A stretch of DNA of 64,000 bases from JALORV01 sp963703945 (GCA_963703945.1 CAVPGM010000009.1:210125-274124); one strand, 5' to 3'; shown: positions 35,850 through 46,077, counted from the first letter of the stretch. Notes: generated by a model from the letters alone, not told the origin. Translations and numbers: made by a program.

Positions 35850-37223
35850 GTGGCTCGCAACACTCAGGTCGCCGCCGACACTCAGGCGCCACCGATCACC
35901 GACATCCTGGCGCGCTTCGTCGCCGGGCATCCCACACGCGGCTGGAGCGACGCGGTCGAGCGCGAGGCGCACCGCACGTTCTACAACTGGGTGGGGTGTG
36001 CCATCGGCGCCGCGCGCCACGAGGCGGCCGATGCCGCGCTCGCGGCGGCCGCGATGCTCGAGTCCGGCGCCGCAGGCCACCGTGCTCGGCCGCAGCGAGC
36101 GCGTCGACATGGCGAGCGCCGCGCTCGTCAACGGCATCACCTCGCACACCTTCGATTTCGACGACACGCACCTCAAGACCATCATTCACCCGGCCGGGCC
36201 GGTCGCCTCGGCGGTGCTGGCACTGGCCGAGCACCGGAACGCGCGTGGTCGCGATGTGGTCGACGCGCTGGTGCTCGGCATCGACGTCTCGTGCCGCATC
36301 GGCAATGTCATGTACCCCGATCATTACGACCGCGGCTGGCACATCACGGGCTCGACCGGCATGCTGGGCGCCGCAGCCGGCTGCGCGCGCCTGCTGCAGC
36401 TCGATGCGCACCGCACCGCCATGGCGCTGGGCATCGCGGCGTCTCAGCCGGTGGGCCTGCGCGAGCAGTTCGGCACCATGACCAAGCCCTTTCATCCGGG
36501 TGCTGCGGCGCGCGCTGGTCTGACCTCGGCACTGCTGGCCATGCACGGCTTCACCTCCAGCGCGCGCGCTCTGGAGGCGCCGCGCGGCTTCGTGCAGGTG
36601 GTGTCGGACAAGCGCGCGTGGGACGAGGTGACTGACGAGCTCGGCGAGCGGTTCGAAATCTCGTTCAACACCTACAAGCCCTTCGCCTGCGGCATCGTGA
36701 TCCATCCCAGCATCGACGCGGCGGTGCAGCTGCGCGACACAGGGCGTTGTGCCGGAGCAGGTCGAGCGCATCGAACTGCGCGTGCACTCGCTGGTGCTCG
36801 AGCTCACCGGCAAGAGAGAGCCGCGCGACGGCCTGCAGGGCAAGTTCAGCGTCTACCACGGCGTTGCGGCCGGCCTGATCTTCGGGCGCGCCGGCGAGCC
36901 GGAGTTTTCGGATCGAGATCGTCAACCGACCCGACGTCGTCGCGCTGCGCAACAAGGTCCAGGCCACCGTCGACGACTCGATCGACGAGGCCGCCGCCCA
37001 CGTCACCGCGGTGCTGAACGATGGACGTCGCGTCGAGGTGAACGTCGAGCATGCGATCGGCTCGCTCGAGCGGCCGCTCACCGATGCGCAGCTGGACGCC
37101 AAGTTCTCCGCGCTGGTCGCGCCGGTGCTGGGCGCGCGGAAAGTCGGCGCGATCGCGGAGGCCTGCCGCGGCCTCGCCGCGCTCGGCGACGTGCGTACGC
37201 TGACCGCGTTGTGCCGACCGTGA
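35850..37223 (+). CDS. MmgE/PrpD family protein, three frameshifts as written
   Basis: 2-methylcitrate dehydratase/aconitate decarboxylase-like enzyme, about 457 residues after repair, normal length. Segments in order: ITDILARFVAGHPT, FDFDDTHLKTIIHPAGPVASA (active-site Asp/His), TGSTGMLGAAAGCARLLQL, GTMTKPFHPGAAARAGL, KPFACGIVIHPSIDA, GLQGKFSVYHGVAAGLI. +1 breaks near 36070, 36745 and 36907. GTG start with AGAAGGGA upstream. Family reactions are dehydration, decarboxylation or isomerisation of small di/tricarboxylates; the Bug receptor and isocitrate-type dehydrogenase support a tricarboxylate pathway. Confidence 0.9.
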
Positions 37224-37233
37224 GCGAGTTCGC

Positions 37234-38310
37234 ATGACTACCGCGTCGCTGCGCATCGGCGTCCTCGATGGCGACGACATCGGGCTCGAAATCGTCCCGG
37301 CCGCGGTCGAAGTCGCGCGCGAGGCCGCCCGTCTACGCAACCTCCAAATCGACTGGCAGCCGCTGCCGATCGGACGACGCGCACTCGACACTCACGGCCA
37401 TACGCTGCCGCCGTCGACGCTGGAGGCGCTGCGTACGCTGGACGGCTGGATCCTCGGCCCCATCGGCCACCGCGCGTATCCGAAGCAGCCCAATGCAATC
37501 AACCCGCATCCGATCCTGCGCAAGCAGTTCAACCTGTTCGCCAACGTGCGACCAACACGGTCATACCCGGACATCGGCTGCCTGCACGATGGCGTGGATC
37601 TCGTGATCGTGCGCGAGAACAACGAGGGCTTCCAGCCGGACCGCAACATGGTGGCGGGCTCCGGAGAGTTCCGTCCCACCGACGAGGTGACGCTGTCAGT
37701 GCGCGTGATCACGCGCACGGGCAGCCGCCGCGTCGCGCAAGCCGCCTTCGAGCTTGCGCGGCAGCGACGCAGGAAGCTGACCTATGTGCACAAGGACACC
37801 GTGTTCAAGCTCAGCTGCGGCATGTTCGTCGAGGAGTGCAAGCGCCTGGCTGCCGATTACCCCGACGTGGCGGTCGACGATGTCATCGTCGACACCTTCG
37901 CAATGAGGCTGGTCCGTGACCCGCAGACGTTTGACGTGGTCGTCACCACCAACATGTTCGGCGACATCCTGTCCGACGAGGCAGCGGGCCTGGTGGGCGG
38001 GCTGGGGATGGCACCGGGACTCTGTATCGGTGATGGCGACATCGCAATGGCACAGGCCACGCACGGTTCGGCGCCCGACATCGCCGGCAAGGGCATCGCC
38101 AACCCGTACTCCATGATCGAGTCCACCCGCATGCTGCTCGAGTGGTTGGGCCATCGCCGCCATTGCCCCGAAGCCGTGGCTGCCGCCGCGGATATATCGC
38201 GTGCTCTTACCGCTGCGCTTGCGGATCCGAAGGCCCGCACGCGCGATATCCGTGGCAGCGGTAACACCTCTACGTTCACGAAGGCCGTGTTGCGCAACCT
38301 CGCTGGTTGA
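37234..38310 (+). CDS. Isocitrate/isopropylmalate/tartrate dehydrogenase family protein
   Basis: 358-residue beta-decarboxylating NAD(P)-dependent dehydrogenase. Marks: IGVLDGDDIGLEIVPAAVE, LRKQFNLFANVRPTRSYP, IVRENNEGFQP (in place of the usual RENTEG), a metal site in DEAAGLVGGLGMAPG, and HGSAPDIAGKGIANP binding the cofactor. It is 10 nt after the PrpD gene; the pair suggests hydration then oxidative decarboxylation. The Asn in RENNEG may alter substrate choice. Confidence 0.92.
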   Translation: MTTASLRIGVLDGDDIGLEIVPAAVEVAREAARLRNLQIDWQPLPIGRRALDTHGHTLPPSTLEALRTLDGWILGPIGHRAYPKQPNAINPHPILRKQFNLFANVRPTRSYPDIGCLHDGVDLVIVRENNEGFQPDRNMVAGSGEFRPTDEVTLSVRVITRTGSRRVAQAAFELARQRRRKLTYVHKDTVFKLSCGMFVEECKRLAADYPDVAVDDVIVDTFAMRLVRDPQTFDVVVTTNMFGDILSDEAAGLVGGLGMAPGLCIGDGDIAMAQATHGSAPDIAGKGIANPYSMIESTRMLLEWLGHRRHCPEAVAAAADISRALTAALADPKARTRDIRGSGNTSTFTKAVLRNLAG

Positions 38311-38397
38311 GCCACGCGGGCGTCTGGTCAGATCGTTCGCCGCGGTAATTTCCCACGCAGTCACCCGACAGGCTCAGATGCTCGTCGATTTCCTGGG

Positions 38398-39432
38398 CTA
38401 GCGGTTGAGTCGGTTGCGCGTTTCCTCAAGCTGCCCCGCGAGCTGGGTGGCGACGAGGTTGCGCGCGATCGAACGGCGTATCGACGAGCCGATGCCCGTG
38501 ACTTGGTCGGTGAATGTGTGGTTCACCGCGAAGACCAGCGACGCATCGGCGTACGGAATCACGCCGACCAGGGTCAGCATCGAGTTGTATTGACTTGACG
38601 CGTAGAAGTGGACTTCAGCACCCAGCGCCGACGCCGCGCCGCGGGTGCGCAGCTCCGCCGACAACACGAGCACGTTCTCGCGCTCAACGCTGCGCTCCAT
38701 CCAGTAGTAGCTGCACCCCGGACCGGCCGCGGCGAGCTGTTCGAGGGCGCCCGGGAAAACTTCGTGCACGAACGACAGGCTGGCGAGCGCGCTGCGCAGC
38801 TCGACGCGCGGATCGACGACCCGGCCGTCCTCGCGCACGTACGGCTCCACGCCTGCGACGCCGCGCACGGCGTACGCGCGCAGGCGCGCGCCTAGGATCT
38901 CGGCGAGGACAGTGCGCACGCGGCCGGCGAGATCCGGCGCCGCTCGGTCGAGCCGTGCCAGCCGATCGCCTTCGGCGATGCTCAGATTCAAGGAGCGCCG
39001 CGGCGACTTGAGGACCTCGGCGATGCGGTTCGAGTCAGGCAGCGGTAGCTCCGCGAACGCGGGGCTGTCGCTCGCGCCAGGTCGCAGCGCCTGGTAGCGC
39101 TTCGCCTGATGAACCCGGAGAAAGGTCTCGGAGTGCAGAAACGCGTCGACCACCGCCGACGCCTCCTTCCCGCGCACGAGCAGCAGCGCGCCGGCCGCGA
39201 CGATCTCGTCGGCGAGTTTCTCCTGGCTCGGCACGCCGTTGTGTACGACCGCGCCCTTCTCGAGCTCGGGCAGAAGCTTGGTCGGGTCGAGGCCGAGGTA
39301 ACGCATCAGCTCGCCCGTGAAGCGCGTGCTGTCGCCGACTTGACCCGATGCGGTGGGGGCGGCGAGGAGGCCCAGCGAGAGCGCGAGCAAGGTACACCGC
39401 AAGATGCGGGAGATCAGCATGGGCGAGAGCAT
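38398..39432 (-). CDS. Secreted protein of unknown function
   Basis: 344 residues. Signal peptide 1-33 (TLLALSLGLLAAPTASGQ). Mature chain is mostly helical and basic; no domain recognised. DPRVELRSALASLSFVHEVFPG and GPGCSYYWMERSVERENVLV are the best features. Start at 39432 with AAGAG upstream; 39420 is possible. The long frame further upstream overlaps the LysR gene and was rejected. Confidence 0.65.
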   Translation of the reverse strand: MLSPMLISRILRCTLLALSLGLLAAPTASGQVGDSTRFTGELMRYLGLDPTKLLPELEKGAVVHNGVPSQEKLADEIVAAGALLLVRGKEASAVVDAFLHSETFLRVHQAKRYQALRPGASDSPAFAELPLPDSNRIAEVLKSPRRSLNLSIAEGDRLARLDRAAPDLAGRVRTVLAEILGARLRAYAVRGVAGVEPYVREDGRVVDPRVELRSALASLSFVHEVFPGALEQLAAAGPGCSYYWMERSVERENVLVLSAELRTRGAASALGAEVHFYASSQYNSMLTLVGVIPYADASLVFAVNHTFTDQVTGIGSSIRRSIARNLVATQLAGQLEETRNRLNR

Positions 39433-39605
39433 ATGCCGCTCTTGATGCTCGCGACATCCCGACGATCGATTGGCCATGCGCAAGGGCGGCGACGAACACT
39501 CCTCGACGCCTGCTTTCGGGCCGTGATCGGAGCGGTCGCTGACGTAGCGTCGGGCGTCGTAACCATGACCCAACATCCATTCGCTTTTTGGTTCGCGTTG
39601 CTTTC

Positions 39606-40487
39606 TTAGGACGCCCGCAGCCGCGGCACCGCCCAATCCACGAACGCACGGACATTGGCCGACAACAGCCGTGCTTGCGGGTAGACGAGCTGGATCGGCA
39701 CGGGCTCGGGCTCGAAGCTCTGCAACACGCGCTTGAGTTTGCCTACGTCGAGCAGCGCCTGCACCTGGTAGCAAAGAAACTGGCCCGGACCAACTCCGCG
39801 CAGGCAGGCGTCGATAGCGGCGTCGACCTGATTCGTGGCGAGCGCAGAGGGCACCTCGATCTGCGCGTTGCCGCCGCCGAGACTCCACGCGTTGCCGGCA
39901 ACCAGCCCGCTGAAGCTGATGCAGCGGTGTTGCGTCAGATCCCGCGGTGTCTTTGGCGTTCCAACGCGCTTCAGGTACGCCGGCGACGCGCAGACCACGC
40001 GCCGCGTCTGCCCGACCGGCACTGCCACCAGTGTCGAATCGGGCAGTCGCCCGATGCGAACGCCCGCATCGATGCCTTCCTCCACCAGATCGACGATGCG
40101 GTCAAGGAGCGTGAGCTCGATCTGTAGTGCCGGATGCTTGAGGATGAACTCGGCGACGAGTGGCGCCACGCGAAGGCGCCCGAACATCACGGGCGCCGTG
40201 ATTCGCAGCCTGCCCTTGGGCGCCGCGCGTCGCGCTGAAAGTGCAGCGTCGGCCTCCTCGATATCGGCCAGCACGCGCTTGCAGCGCTCAAAGTATTCGC
40301 GACCCTCGTCAGTTGGCGACAGGCGCCGCGTCGTTCGGTTAAGTAGGCGCACGCCCAGTTCGGCTTCGAGCGCAGCGAGCGTGCGTACAACCGACGGCAA
40401 CGACGTGGAGAGGGTCTCGGCCGCGGCCGTGAGGCTGCCCCGATCGACGATACGGACGAACGTCTCCATCGCGCGCAACTTGTCCAT
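39606..40487 (-). CDS. LysR-family transcriptional regulator
   Basis: 293 residues. Winged-helix domain: MDKLRAMETFVRIVDRGSLTAAAETL and LNRTTRRLSPTDEGREYFERC. A substrate-binding domain follows (GRLRITAPVMFGRLRVAPLV). The family mark is of the AaeR/DsdC-like group that controls a divergent gene; the divergent target is the AhpD-like gene at 40620, with 132 bp between, which likely holds its operator. Confidence 0.95.
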   Translation of the reverse strand: MDKLRAMETFVRIVDRGSLTAAAETLSTSLPSVVRTLAALEAELGVRLLNRTTRRLSPTDEGREYFERCKRVLADIEEADAALSARRAAPKGRLRITAPVMFGRLRVAPLVAEFILKHPALQIELTLLDRIVDLVEEGIDAGVRIGRLPDSTLVAVPVGQTRRVVCASPAYLKRVGTPKTPRDLTQHRCISFSGLVAGNAWSLGGGNAQIEVPSALATNQVDAAIDACLRGVGPGQFLCYQVQALLDVGKLKRVLQSFEPEPVPIQLVYPQARLLSANVRAFVDWAVPRLRAS

Positions 40488-40619
40488 CGCCCGATACTAC
40501 TCCGAGAAATGAAGTAATCAATTGTCTTGCCTGGCATTTATTCGAACGCAGGCAGCAATCAGACTGCGGGCTCGTTGCTCGACGTAGCAGCGCGCCCACA
40601 AACCAACTCAGGAGTCCGC

Positions 40620-41177
40620 ATGTCCCGTATCAACGTAGTCAATCCGCAGACCGCCGCTGGCGCCGCCAAGAGGTTGCTCGACGCCGTGCAGTCGCAGCTC
40701 GGCGTGACCCCGAACTTCATTCGCGTGCTCGCCAACTCGCCGAAGGCGCTCGAAGGTTTCCTCGGTTTGTACGGCGCCGCCTCGGACTTTGCGCTGGACA
40801 AGGCGACGCAAGAGCGCATTGCCCTTGCGATCGCCGAGAGCAACGCCTGTGAGTACTGCACATCCGCGCACACGGCGATTGGCCGCCGCGCCGGACTCTC
40901 GAACGAGGAAATGCTCCTCAATCGCAATGGATCGTCGAGCGACGCGCGTGCCGCCGCGGCGGTCGCGCTGGCGAAGGCGCTGAACGAAAATGTCGGCGCG
41001 GTCACAACGGCCGAACTGGAGGCGGCGCGTGCGGCAGGGCTCACCGATGCGGGGGTGGTCGAAGTCATCGCCGTCGTGGTGCTGAACATCTTCACCAACA
41101 TCATCAACAAGGCCTCGCAGGTGGCGATTGACTTCCCGAAAGTCGCATTGCTCGCGCCGCAACGGCGCGCTGCCTGA
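40620..41177 (+). CDS. Carboxymuconolactone decarboxylase / AhpD-like peroxidase-related protein
   Basis: 185 residues. The CxxC-xxxH motif CEYCTSAH (about 78-85) is the redox site of AhpD-type alkylhydroperoxidases. INVVNPQTAAGAAKRLLDAV and TPNFIRVLANSPKALEGFL are typical. Start at the ATG at 40620 after AGGAG. Expected to be under the divergent LysR regulator; a flavin-fold gene follows after 16 nt. Confidence 0.92.
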   Translation: MSRINVVNPQTAAGAAKRLLDAVQSQLGVTPNFIRVLANSPKALEGFLGLYGAASDFALDKATQERIALAIAESNACEYCTSAHTAIGRRAGLSNEEMLLNRNGSSSDARAAAAVALAKALNENVGAVTTAELEAARAAGLTDAGVVEVIAVVVLNIFTNIINKASQVAIDFPKVALLAPQRRAA

Positions 41178-41193
41178 AAAGAGGAAAGCCGAC

Positions 41194-41820
41194 ATGAGCC
41201 GTGGTTTCGCCGAGATCGCCTTCACCCCCGCCGTTCGGGCCCTGCAGGAGTCCCACGGCTCGCGTGCGCAATACGCGCGCATGCAGGCCAAGGCCGAGCC
41301 CAGCAGCGGTCTTGGTCCGGACGAGTCCGAGTTCCTTGCGGCGGCCGACAGCTTCTACCTGGCGACCGTCAGCGAGACGGGCTGGCCCTATGTGCAGCAT
41401 CGCGGCGGCCCGCGCGGCTTCCTCAAGGTACTCTCGCCGCGGCAGATCGCGTTTGCGGACTTCCGCGGCAACCAGCAGTTCGTCAGTGCCGGCAACGCGG
41501 CGACCGACAATCGCGCTTCGCTCATCGTGATGGACTATGTGCGCCAGCAACGCCTGAAACTGCTCGGACGCCTGCGATTCATTGAACTGGCACAAGCGGA
41601 TGCCGATCTTGTACGGCAGCTCGAACTGCCCGGCTATCGAGCCAGGGTGGACCGCATTGGGCTGATCGACGTAGTTGCGTTCGACTGGAATTGCCCGCAG
41701 CACATCAGGCAGCGCTTCACGCTGGACCAGGTCGAGGCGGCAGCGCGGCAGCTACACGAGCGGATCGCCGCGCTGGAGGAAGAACTACGCGCTGCGCGCG
41801 GGGCAGACCCGGCGCGATAG
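41194..41820 (+). CDS. Pyridoxamine 5'-phosphate oxidase-fold flavoprotein
   Basis: 208 residues. SFYLATVSETGWPYVQHRGGPRGFLKVL and FADFRGNQQFVSAGNAATDNRASLIV are typical of the split-barrel FMN-binding family. A C-terminal coiled helix follows (DQVEAAARQLHERIAALEEEL). ATG at 41194 after GAGGAAA. Likely an FMN oxidoreductase with the AhpD-like protein in one operon. Confidence 0.9.
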   Translation: MSRGFAEIAFTPAVRALQESHGSRAQYARMQAKAEPSSGLGPDESEFLAAADSFYLATVSETGWPYVQHRGGPRGFLKVLSPRQIAFADFRGNQQFVSAGNAATDNRASLIVMDYVRQQRLKLLGRLRFIELAQADADLVRQLELPGYRARVDRIGLIDVVAFDWNCPQHIRQRFTLDQVEAAARQLHERIAALEEELRAARGADPAR

Positions 41821-41979
41821 TCCCCTGTGGAGAGAAAGCAGCGGCGCGCGCCTGCGACCGTCCCGCGGGCAGGGATCATGTCGCCGGCAACCCTCGGATG
41901 ACCACGACAACGCAGCGGTTTGTGTAAGTTCTCGGTAGCTGAACCGACCATAGAGCTTCGGGAGTCGAACGAACTGGCC

Positions 41980-42831
41980 ATGGCCGCATCAATCACCGGA
42001 TCCGCACCGACGGGAACTCTGTACTACCGACATGCGCTGTCCGTGCGCATCATGCATTGGGTCAATGTTGTCGCGCTGACCATCCTGCTGATGAGCGGGC
42101 TGCAGATCTTCAACGCGCACCCGGCCCTGTATTGGGGCGACTCTTCGTACTCGGGCAGGCCACCGCTGATCCAAATCGGCGCGCGCGCCAGCGGCAACGG
42201 CGAGCTCACCGGCGTGACACGCGTCTTTGGACACGAGTTCGACACAACCGGCGTGCTCGGGCTGTCGACGACCCCGAACGGGCGGACCAACACCCATGCA
42301 TTCCCCACATGGGCGACGATTCCGGGTTTCTATTCGCTCGCGCTGGCGCGCGACTGGCACTTTTTCTTTGCGTGGATACTCGTCATCAACGGCGCCGCTT
42401 ACGTGCTGTACTCGCTCTTCAGCCACCATTTGCGGCGCGATCTGGCGCCGACCCGCGCGGAGCTCGGCGGTGTCGGCATGTCGATTGTCGATCACCTGAA
42501 GTTCAAACACCCGACCGGTGTGGCGGCCAAGCGTTACAACGTGCTGCAGAAGCTGGCGTACCTGAGCGTGATCTTCGTTCTGGTGCCGCTGTTGGTCATT
42601 GCCGGATGGGCGTTGTCGCCGTGGTTGAACTCGATCATGCCGGGCTGGGTCGACATCCTGGGCGGGCGCCAGTCGGCGCGCACGATTCATTTCCTCGCCG
42701 CATGGCTGCTGTTCCTCTTCGTCGCGGTGCACGTGTTCGAAGTGATCGTCAGCGGATTCTGGAATCACATGCGGTCGATGATCACCGGCCGCTATCGCAT
42801 CGCGCAGGAGGTAGACAATGCCGGTCGATAA
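41980..42831 (+). CDS. Cytochrome b/b6 (cytochrome b561-like) membrane subunit
   Basis: 283 residues. Four to five membrane helices with His ligands: RHALSVRIMHWVNVVALTIL, RDWHFFFAWILVINGAAYVLY, YNVLQKLAYLSVIFVLVPLLV and IHFLAAWLLFLFVAVHVFEV. It should pass electrons between the quinone pool and the molybdopterin partner encoded next, which overlaps its end by 14 bp. The start at 41980 has only a distant GGAG. Confidence 0.9.
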   Translation: MAASITGSAPTGTLYYRHALSVRIMHWVNVVALTILLMSGLQIFNAHPALYWGDSSYSGRPPLIQIGARASGNGELTGVTRVFGHEFDTTGVLGLSTTPNGRTNTHAFPTWATIPGFYSLALARDWHFFFAWILVINGAAYVLYSLFSHHLRRDLAPTRAELGGVGMSIVDHLKFKHPTGVAAKRYNVLQKLAYLSVIFVLVPLLVIAGWALSPWLNSIMPGWVDILGGRQSARTIHFLAAWLLFLFVAVHVFEVIVSGFWNHMRSMITGRYRIAQEVDNAGR

Positions 42832-43591
42832 GTCGCGGCGCCGCTTCATCGCACGCGCTGCAGGGGCGGCGAGCGCGATGGCGCTGGCCGGGTGCGATCG
42901 ACTGTCGTCGACCGAGTGGTTCCCGAAAGTATTGCGCTCGGGCGAATCACTGAGCCGCGGCGTACATCACGTACTCGGCGGGCGGCCGTCGATGGCTCAG
43001 GAGTTCACCGAAGCCGATCTGTCGCCTTTCTTTCGAAGTAACGGCACTTCGATGCCTGCCAGCCAGGAGTATCAGGCGTTGGCCAGAAGCGGTTTCGCCG
43101 ATTGGTCACTGACCGTCGACGGACTGGTCGAACGCCCGACGCAGATCAAGCTCACCGAATTGCGTGCGATGCCGCACCGTACGCAGATCACCCGGCACGA
43201 TTGCGTCGAGGGCTGGAGCGCGATCGGCAAATGGACCGGCGTCCAGCTATCGACCGTGTTGGCCGAAGTGAGGCCCCGCGCGAACGCGAGGTACGCCGTC
43301 TTTCATTGCGCCGACAGCATGAGCGACGGGCCGACGCCCGAGTTCTACTACGAAAGCATCGACATGGACGATGCGTGGCACCCGCAAACGCTGCTCGCGT
43401 ACTCGCTGAACGACGCGGCCCTGCCGATTGCCAACGGCGCGCCGCTCCGGCTACGAGTCGAGCGTCAGCTCGGGTACAAGCACGCGAAGTACGTGATGCG
43501 CATCGAGCTGGTCGGGAGCTACGCGCAAATCAACGGAGGCCGCGGCGGGTACTGGGAAGACAACGGGTACCAGTGGTACGCGGGGATCTGA
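42818..43591 (+). CDS. Molybdopterin-dependent oxidoreductase (sulfite-oxidase fold), Tat-exported
   Basis: 257 residues. Twin-Arg leader SRRRFIARAAGAASAMALAGC, perhaps also a lipobox (Cys26). The SUOX-fold domain has HDCVEGWSAIGKWTG, whose Cys129 is the likely Mo ligand, and GYKHAKYVMRIELVG near the end. It pairs with the overlapping cytochrome b gene as a periplasmic reductase/oxidase similar to the MsrPQ arrangement; the substrate is not evident. Confidence 0.92.
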   Translation: MPVDKSRRRFIARAAGAASAMALAGCDRLSSTEWFPKVLRSGESLSRGVHHVLGGRPSMAQEFTEADLSPFFRSNGTSMPASQEYQALARSGFADWSLTVDGLVERPTQIKLTELRAMPHRTQITRHDCVEGWSAIGKWTGVQLSTVLAEVRPRANARYAVFHCADSMSDGPTPEFYYESIDMDDAWHPQTLLAYSLNDAALPIANGAPLRLRVERQLGYKHAKYVMRIELVGSYAQINGGRGGYWEDNGYQWYAGI

Positions 43592-43710
43592 AGCGCTTAC
43601 TGCGGTCAACGTTAGATGACGGTGGTAACTTTGCAATGATCTCTTCGACCATGCGAACATGGCCCCTGCTTAGTGAAAGACCGGACGTTCGGTCCGGTGC
43701 AACGAGCAAG

Positions 43711-44423
43711 CTAATCAATCACGAAGTGCCAGAGCTCAAGACCAAGCCAGTTGCTGAATACGGCTTGTCCGGGTGGTGGAATCTCAGTGCCCGCGAGTCC
43801 GGCCGCCTCGCCGCCCAGCCGTGGGCGAGGCAATGTGCGCAGACGATGGCGCCTAGTCGCCCCGCCACGTGATAACGGCGCTCGCTCCAGTCCATGCAGG
43901 GCCGGCAAATCGGACGCGCCGATTTGGCCTCGGGGCCAGCCGGTAGCAGAACCCCTATCTTTCGCAGTGACGCTTCAGCCCGGTTAGTAACCCAGCCAAC
44001 GTCTGCTTCCAAAACGACTGCTCGATCATCGGCCAGTCGACGCGTGATCGCGACCCCGAGCCGCCCTGCGAGATGGTCATAGCAGGTGCGAGCCCTTCGC
44101 AAATACTCGTCCTTCGGCCCAGGCGTTACGGGGCGAAACCCGGCGTCTCTTGCTGTAGCGATTCGCATGAGGCTTTCAAGAAGCGCTGCAACCGGTCCCG
44201 ATGCGATGCGGTAATAGCGATGCCGGCCCAGCGTCGTCACCTGCAGCAATTCGGACTCCACTAGCAGGGCGAGGTGCCTGCTCGCTGTAGCAGCAGAAAT
44301 GCCCGCAGTGCGTGCCAGCTGTGTGGCCGCCATGGATCGACCATCCATGAGCTGCAGCAGCATGGCGGTTCGAGCTGGCTCGCCGATCAGCGCGGCAATG
44401 CGTGCGACTTGGTTGACGTTCAT
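43711..44423 (-). CDS. ArsR-type helix-turn-helix regulator, frameshifted near the C-terminus
   Basis: About 235 residues. Winged-helix domain: NQVARIAALIGEPARTAMLLQLMDG and AGISAATASRHLALLVESELL. The distal part (RPCMDWSERRYHVAGRLGA) is typical of a regulator subfamily ending in a PxGxxxF-W-G motif. One missing base near 43786 causes a stop at 43719; restoring it gives EIPPPGQAVFSNWLGLEL and a stop at 43711. Divergent from the MFS transporter gene, which it probably controls. Confidence 0.87.
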
Positions 44424-44565
44424 GGACCTCGTTCTCACCGGTGAGCATAGTCTTGATGCTCGTTCAACGCTTCGTTCTGCAGCGAAACGTTGCTGGGCCG
44501 AAGACGGCGAAGATTGCTGTCAGTCCAGTGTCGAACTACCTCCCGTTTCCAACGGCGTTATCTCA

Positions 44566-45837
44566 ATGCTGACCATCGCCGCACCAGTGGCACGTCCCTT
44601 CTTCGGCTCGCGGGTCGTCCGCGCGGCGTTCGTGCTGGCCATCTTCGGCTGGGGCGTCGGCTTCTACGGTCCACCTGTCTTTCTGCATGCGGTTGTTCAA
44701 CGCACCGGTTGGTCACTCGCCCTCGCCTCCGCTGCCGTAACGCTTCACTTCCTTTGCGGCACGCTTGTGATCGTGAACCTGCCGCGCCTGCACCGGCGTG
44801 TGGGGGTCGCAAGAACCATCATCCTTGGTTCCGTGGTGACCGCCCTGGGCGTGTTCGGCTGGGCAATAGCGTCGGAGCCGTGGCATCTTTTTGCGGCAGC
44901 GCTTATCAGCGGCGCGGGCTGGGTCACGATGGGCGCAGTCGCCGTGAACGCTGTGGTCTCGCCCTGGTTCGTGCGAACACGACCGAAAGCATTGGCCACG
45001 GCTTACAACGGCGCCAGCATCGGCGGAGTCATCTTCTCGCCGCTGTGGGTGGCCTTGATTCAGTCGACTGGTTTCGCCTGGGCTGCCAGCGCGGTCGGCG
45101 TCACGATGGTTGTGGTGCTGGGTTGGATGGCGGTTCGTATCTTTGCCATCACACCGGAAAACCTGGGGCAGCTGCCCGACGGCGACTCACCCGTGACAGC
45201 TGCTCGCCGTTCGACTGGCATCGAGGGCCGCGCCCTGCAGGGAAAGCTACTCTGGCGCGACCGAGCTTTTCTGACCCTGGCCGCTGGCATGGCGATCGGC
45301 CTGTTTGCGCAGATCGGCCTGGTTGCACACTTGTTCTCGCTGATGGCCCCCGCGTTCGGGGGCCAAGCCGCCGGCCTTGCGATGGGCGGCGCGACCGCCT
45401 GCGCGATTCTCGGCCGAGCCATTGCGGCTCGGCTGCTGATGCGTAACGCCGACCGCAGGCGCGTAGCCGCAGGGGCTTACGGCATCCAGGCACTGGGATC
45501 GCTTCTGCTGCTCCTGGCGGATCAGGAGCGAACAGGTCTGATGCTGCTCGGCGTTTTGCTCTTTGGATCGGGCATCGGCAACGCTACGTCGCTTCCGCCG
45601 CTGATCGCCCAGACCGACTTTCTCGAGAGAGACGTTTCCCGCGTGGTCGCCCATATTGTGGCGATCGGGCAGGGCACCTATGCCTTTGCACCCGCCCTGT
45701 TCGGTGTGCTGCTCGTCACAATTGGCGCCGACGGAGGTACTGGAATCGGCGCGCAATCGGTCTGGTTCTTCGCTGCCGCGGCGGGCATTCAGTCGGTCGC
45801 GGCGGTTTGTCTTCTCGCGGGACGATACAAAGGTTGA
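44566..45837 (+). CDS. MFS transporter
   Basis: 423 residues, 12 predicted helices. The first loop and TM are FVLAIFGWGVGFYGPPVFLHAV; the family loop 2-3 resembles RLHRRVGVARTIILGSVV; central cytoplasmic loop about 195-220. Closest by eye to oxalate/formate-antiporter-like MFS members. Start at the ATG at 44566. Control by the divergent ArsR regulator is likely. Confidence 0.9.
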   Translation: MLTIAAPVARPFFGSRVVRAAFVLAIFGWGVGFYGPPVFLHAVVQRTGWSLALASAAVTLHFLCGTLVIVNLPRLHRRVGVARTIILGSVVTALGVFGWAIASEPWHLFAAALISGAGWVTMGAVAVNAVVSPWFVRTRPKALATAYNGASIGGVIFSPLWVALIQSTGFAWAASAVGVTMVVVLGWMAVRIFAITPENLGQLPDGDSPVTAARRSTGIEGRALQGKLLWRDRAFLTLAAGMAIGLFAQIGLVAHLFSLMAPAFGGQAAGLAMGGATACAILGRAIAARLLMRNADRRRVAAGAYGIQALGSLLLLLADQERTGLMLLGVLLFGSGIGNATSLPPLIAQTDFLERDVSRVVAHIVAIGQGTYAFAPALFGVLLVTIGADGGTGIGAQSVWFFAAAAGIQSVAAVCLLAGRYKG

Positions 45838-46077
45838 CGGCCACGAGCTTGCCGCTCGGTGACACGACGGCACTGGCGCGGTTCCCGGCCAGAAGAAGTC
45901 GATCCATCCCAGGGGCGCAATCACCCATTAGCGGACATATTTCTGCGCCGTTTGTATAGTCGACTTTCTTGCCCGGATTGCCGTCTCGTGAAATCCCTGT
46001 CTCGCAACGAGTACGAAAAGCTCAAGGTCTTCCTTGGTTGCTTCTATGCCTCAGAGCGGCCACGTTGAGCGATTCAG

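Noticed and set aside
40488..40619. LysR T-N11-A operator
   Set aside because: Several loose matches but none with clear dyad symmetry, so no exact site is claimed.
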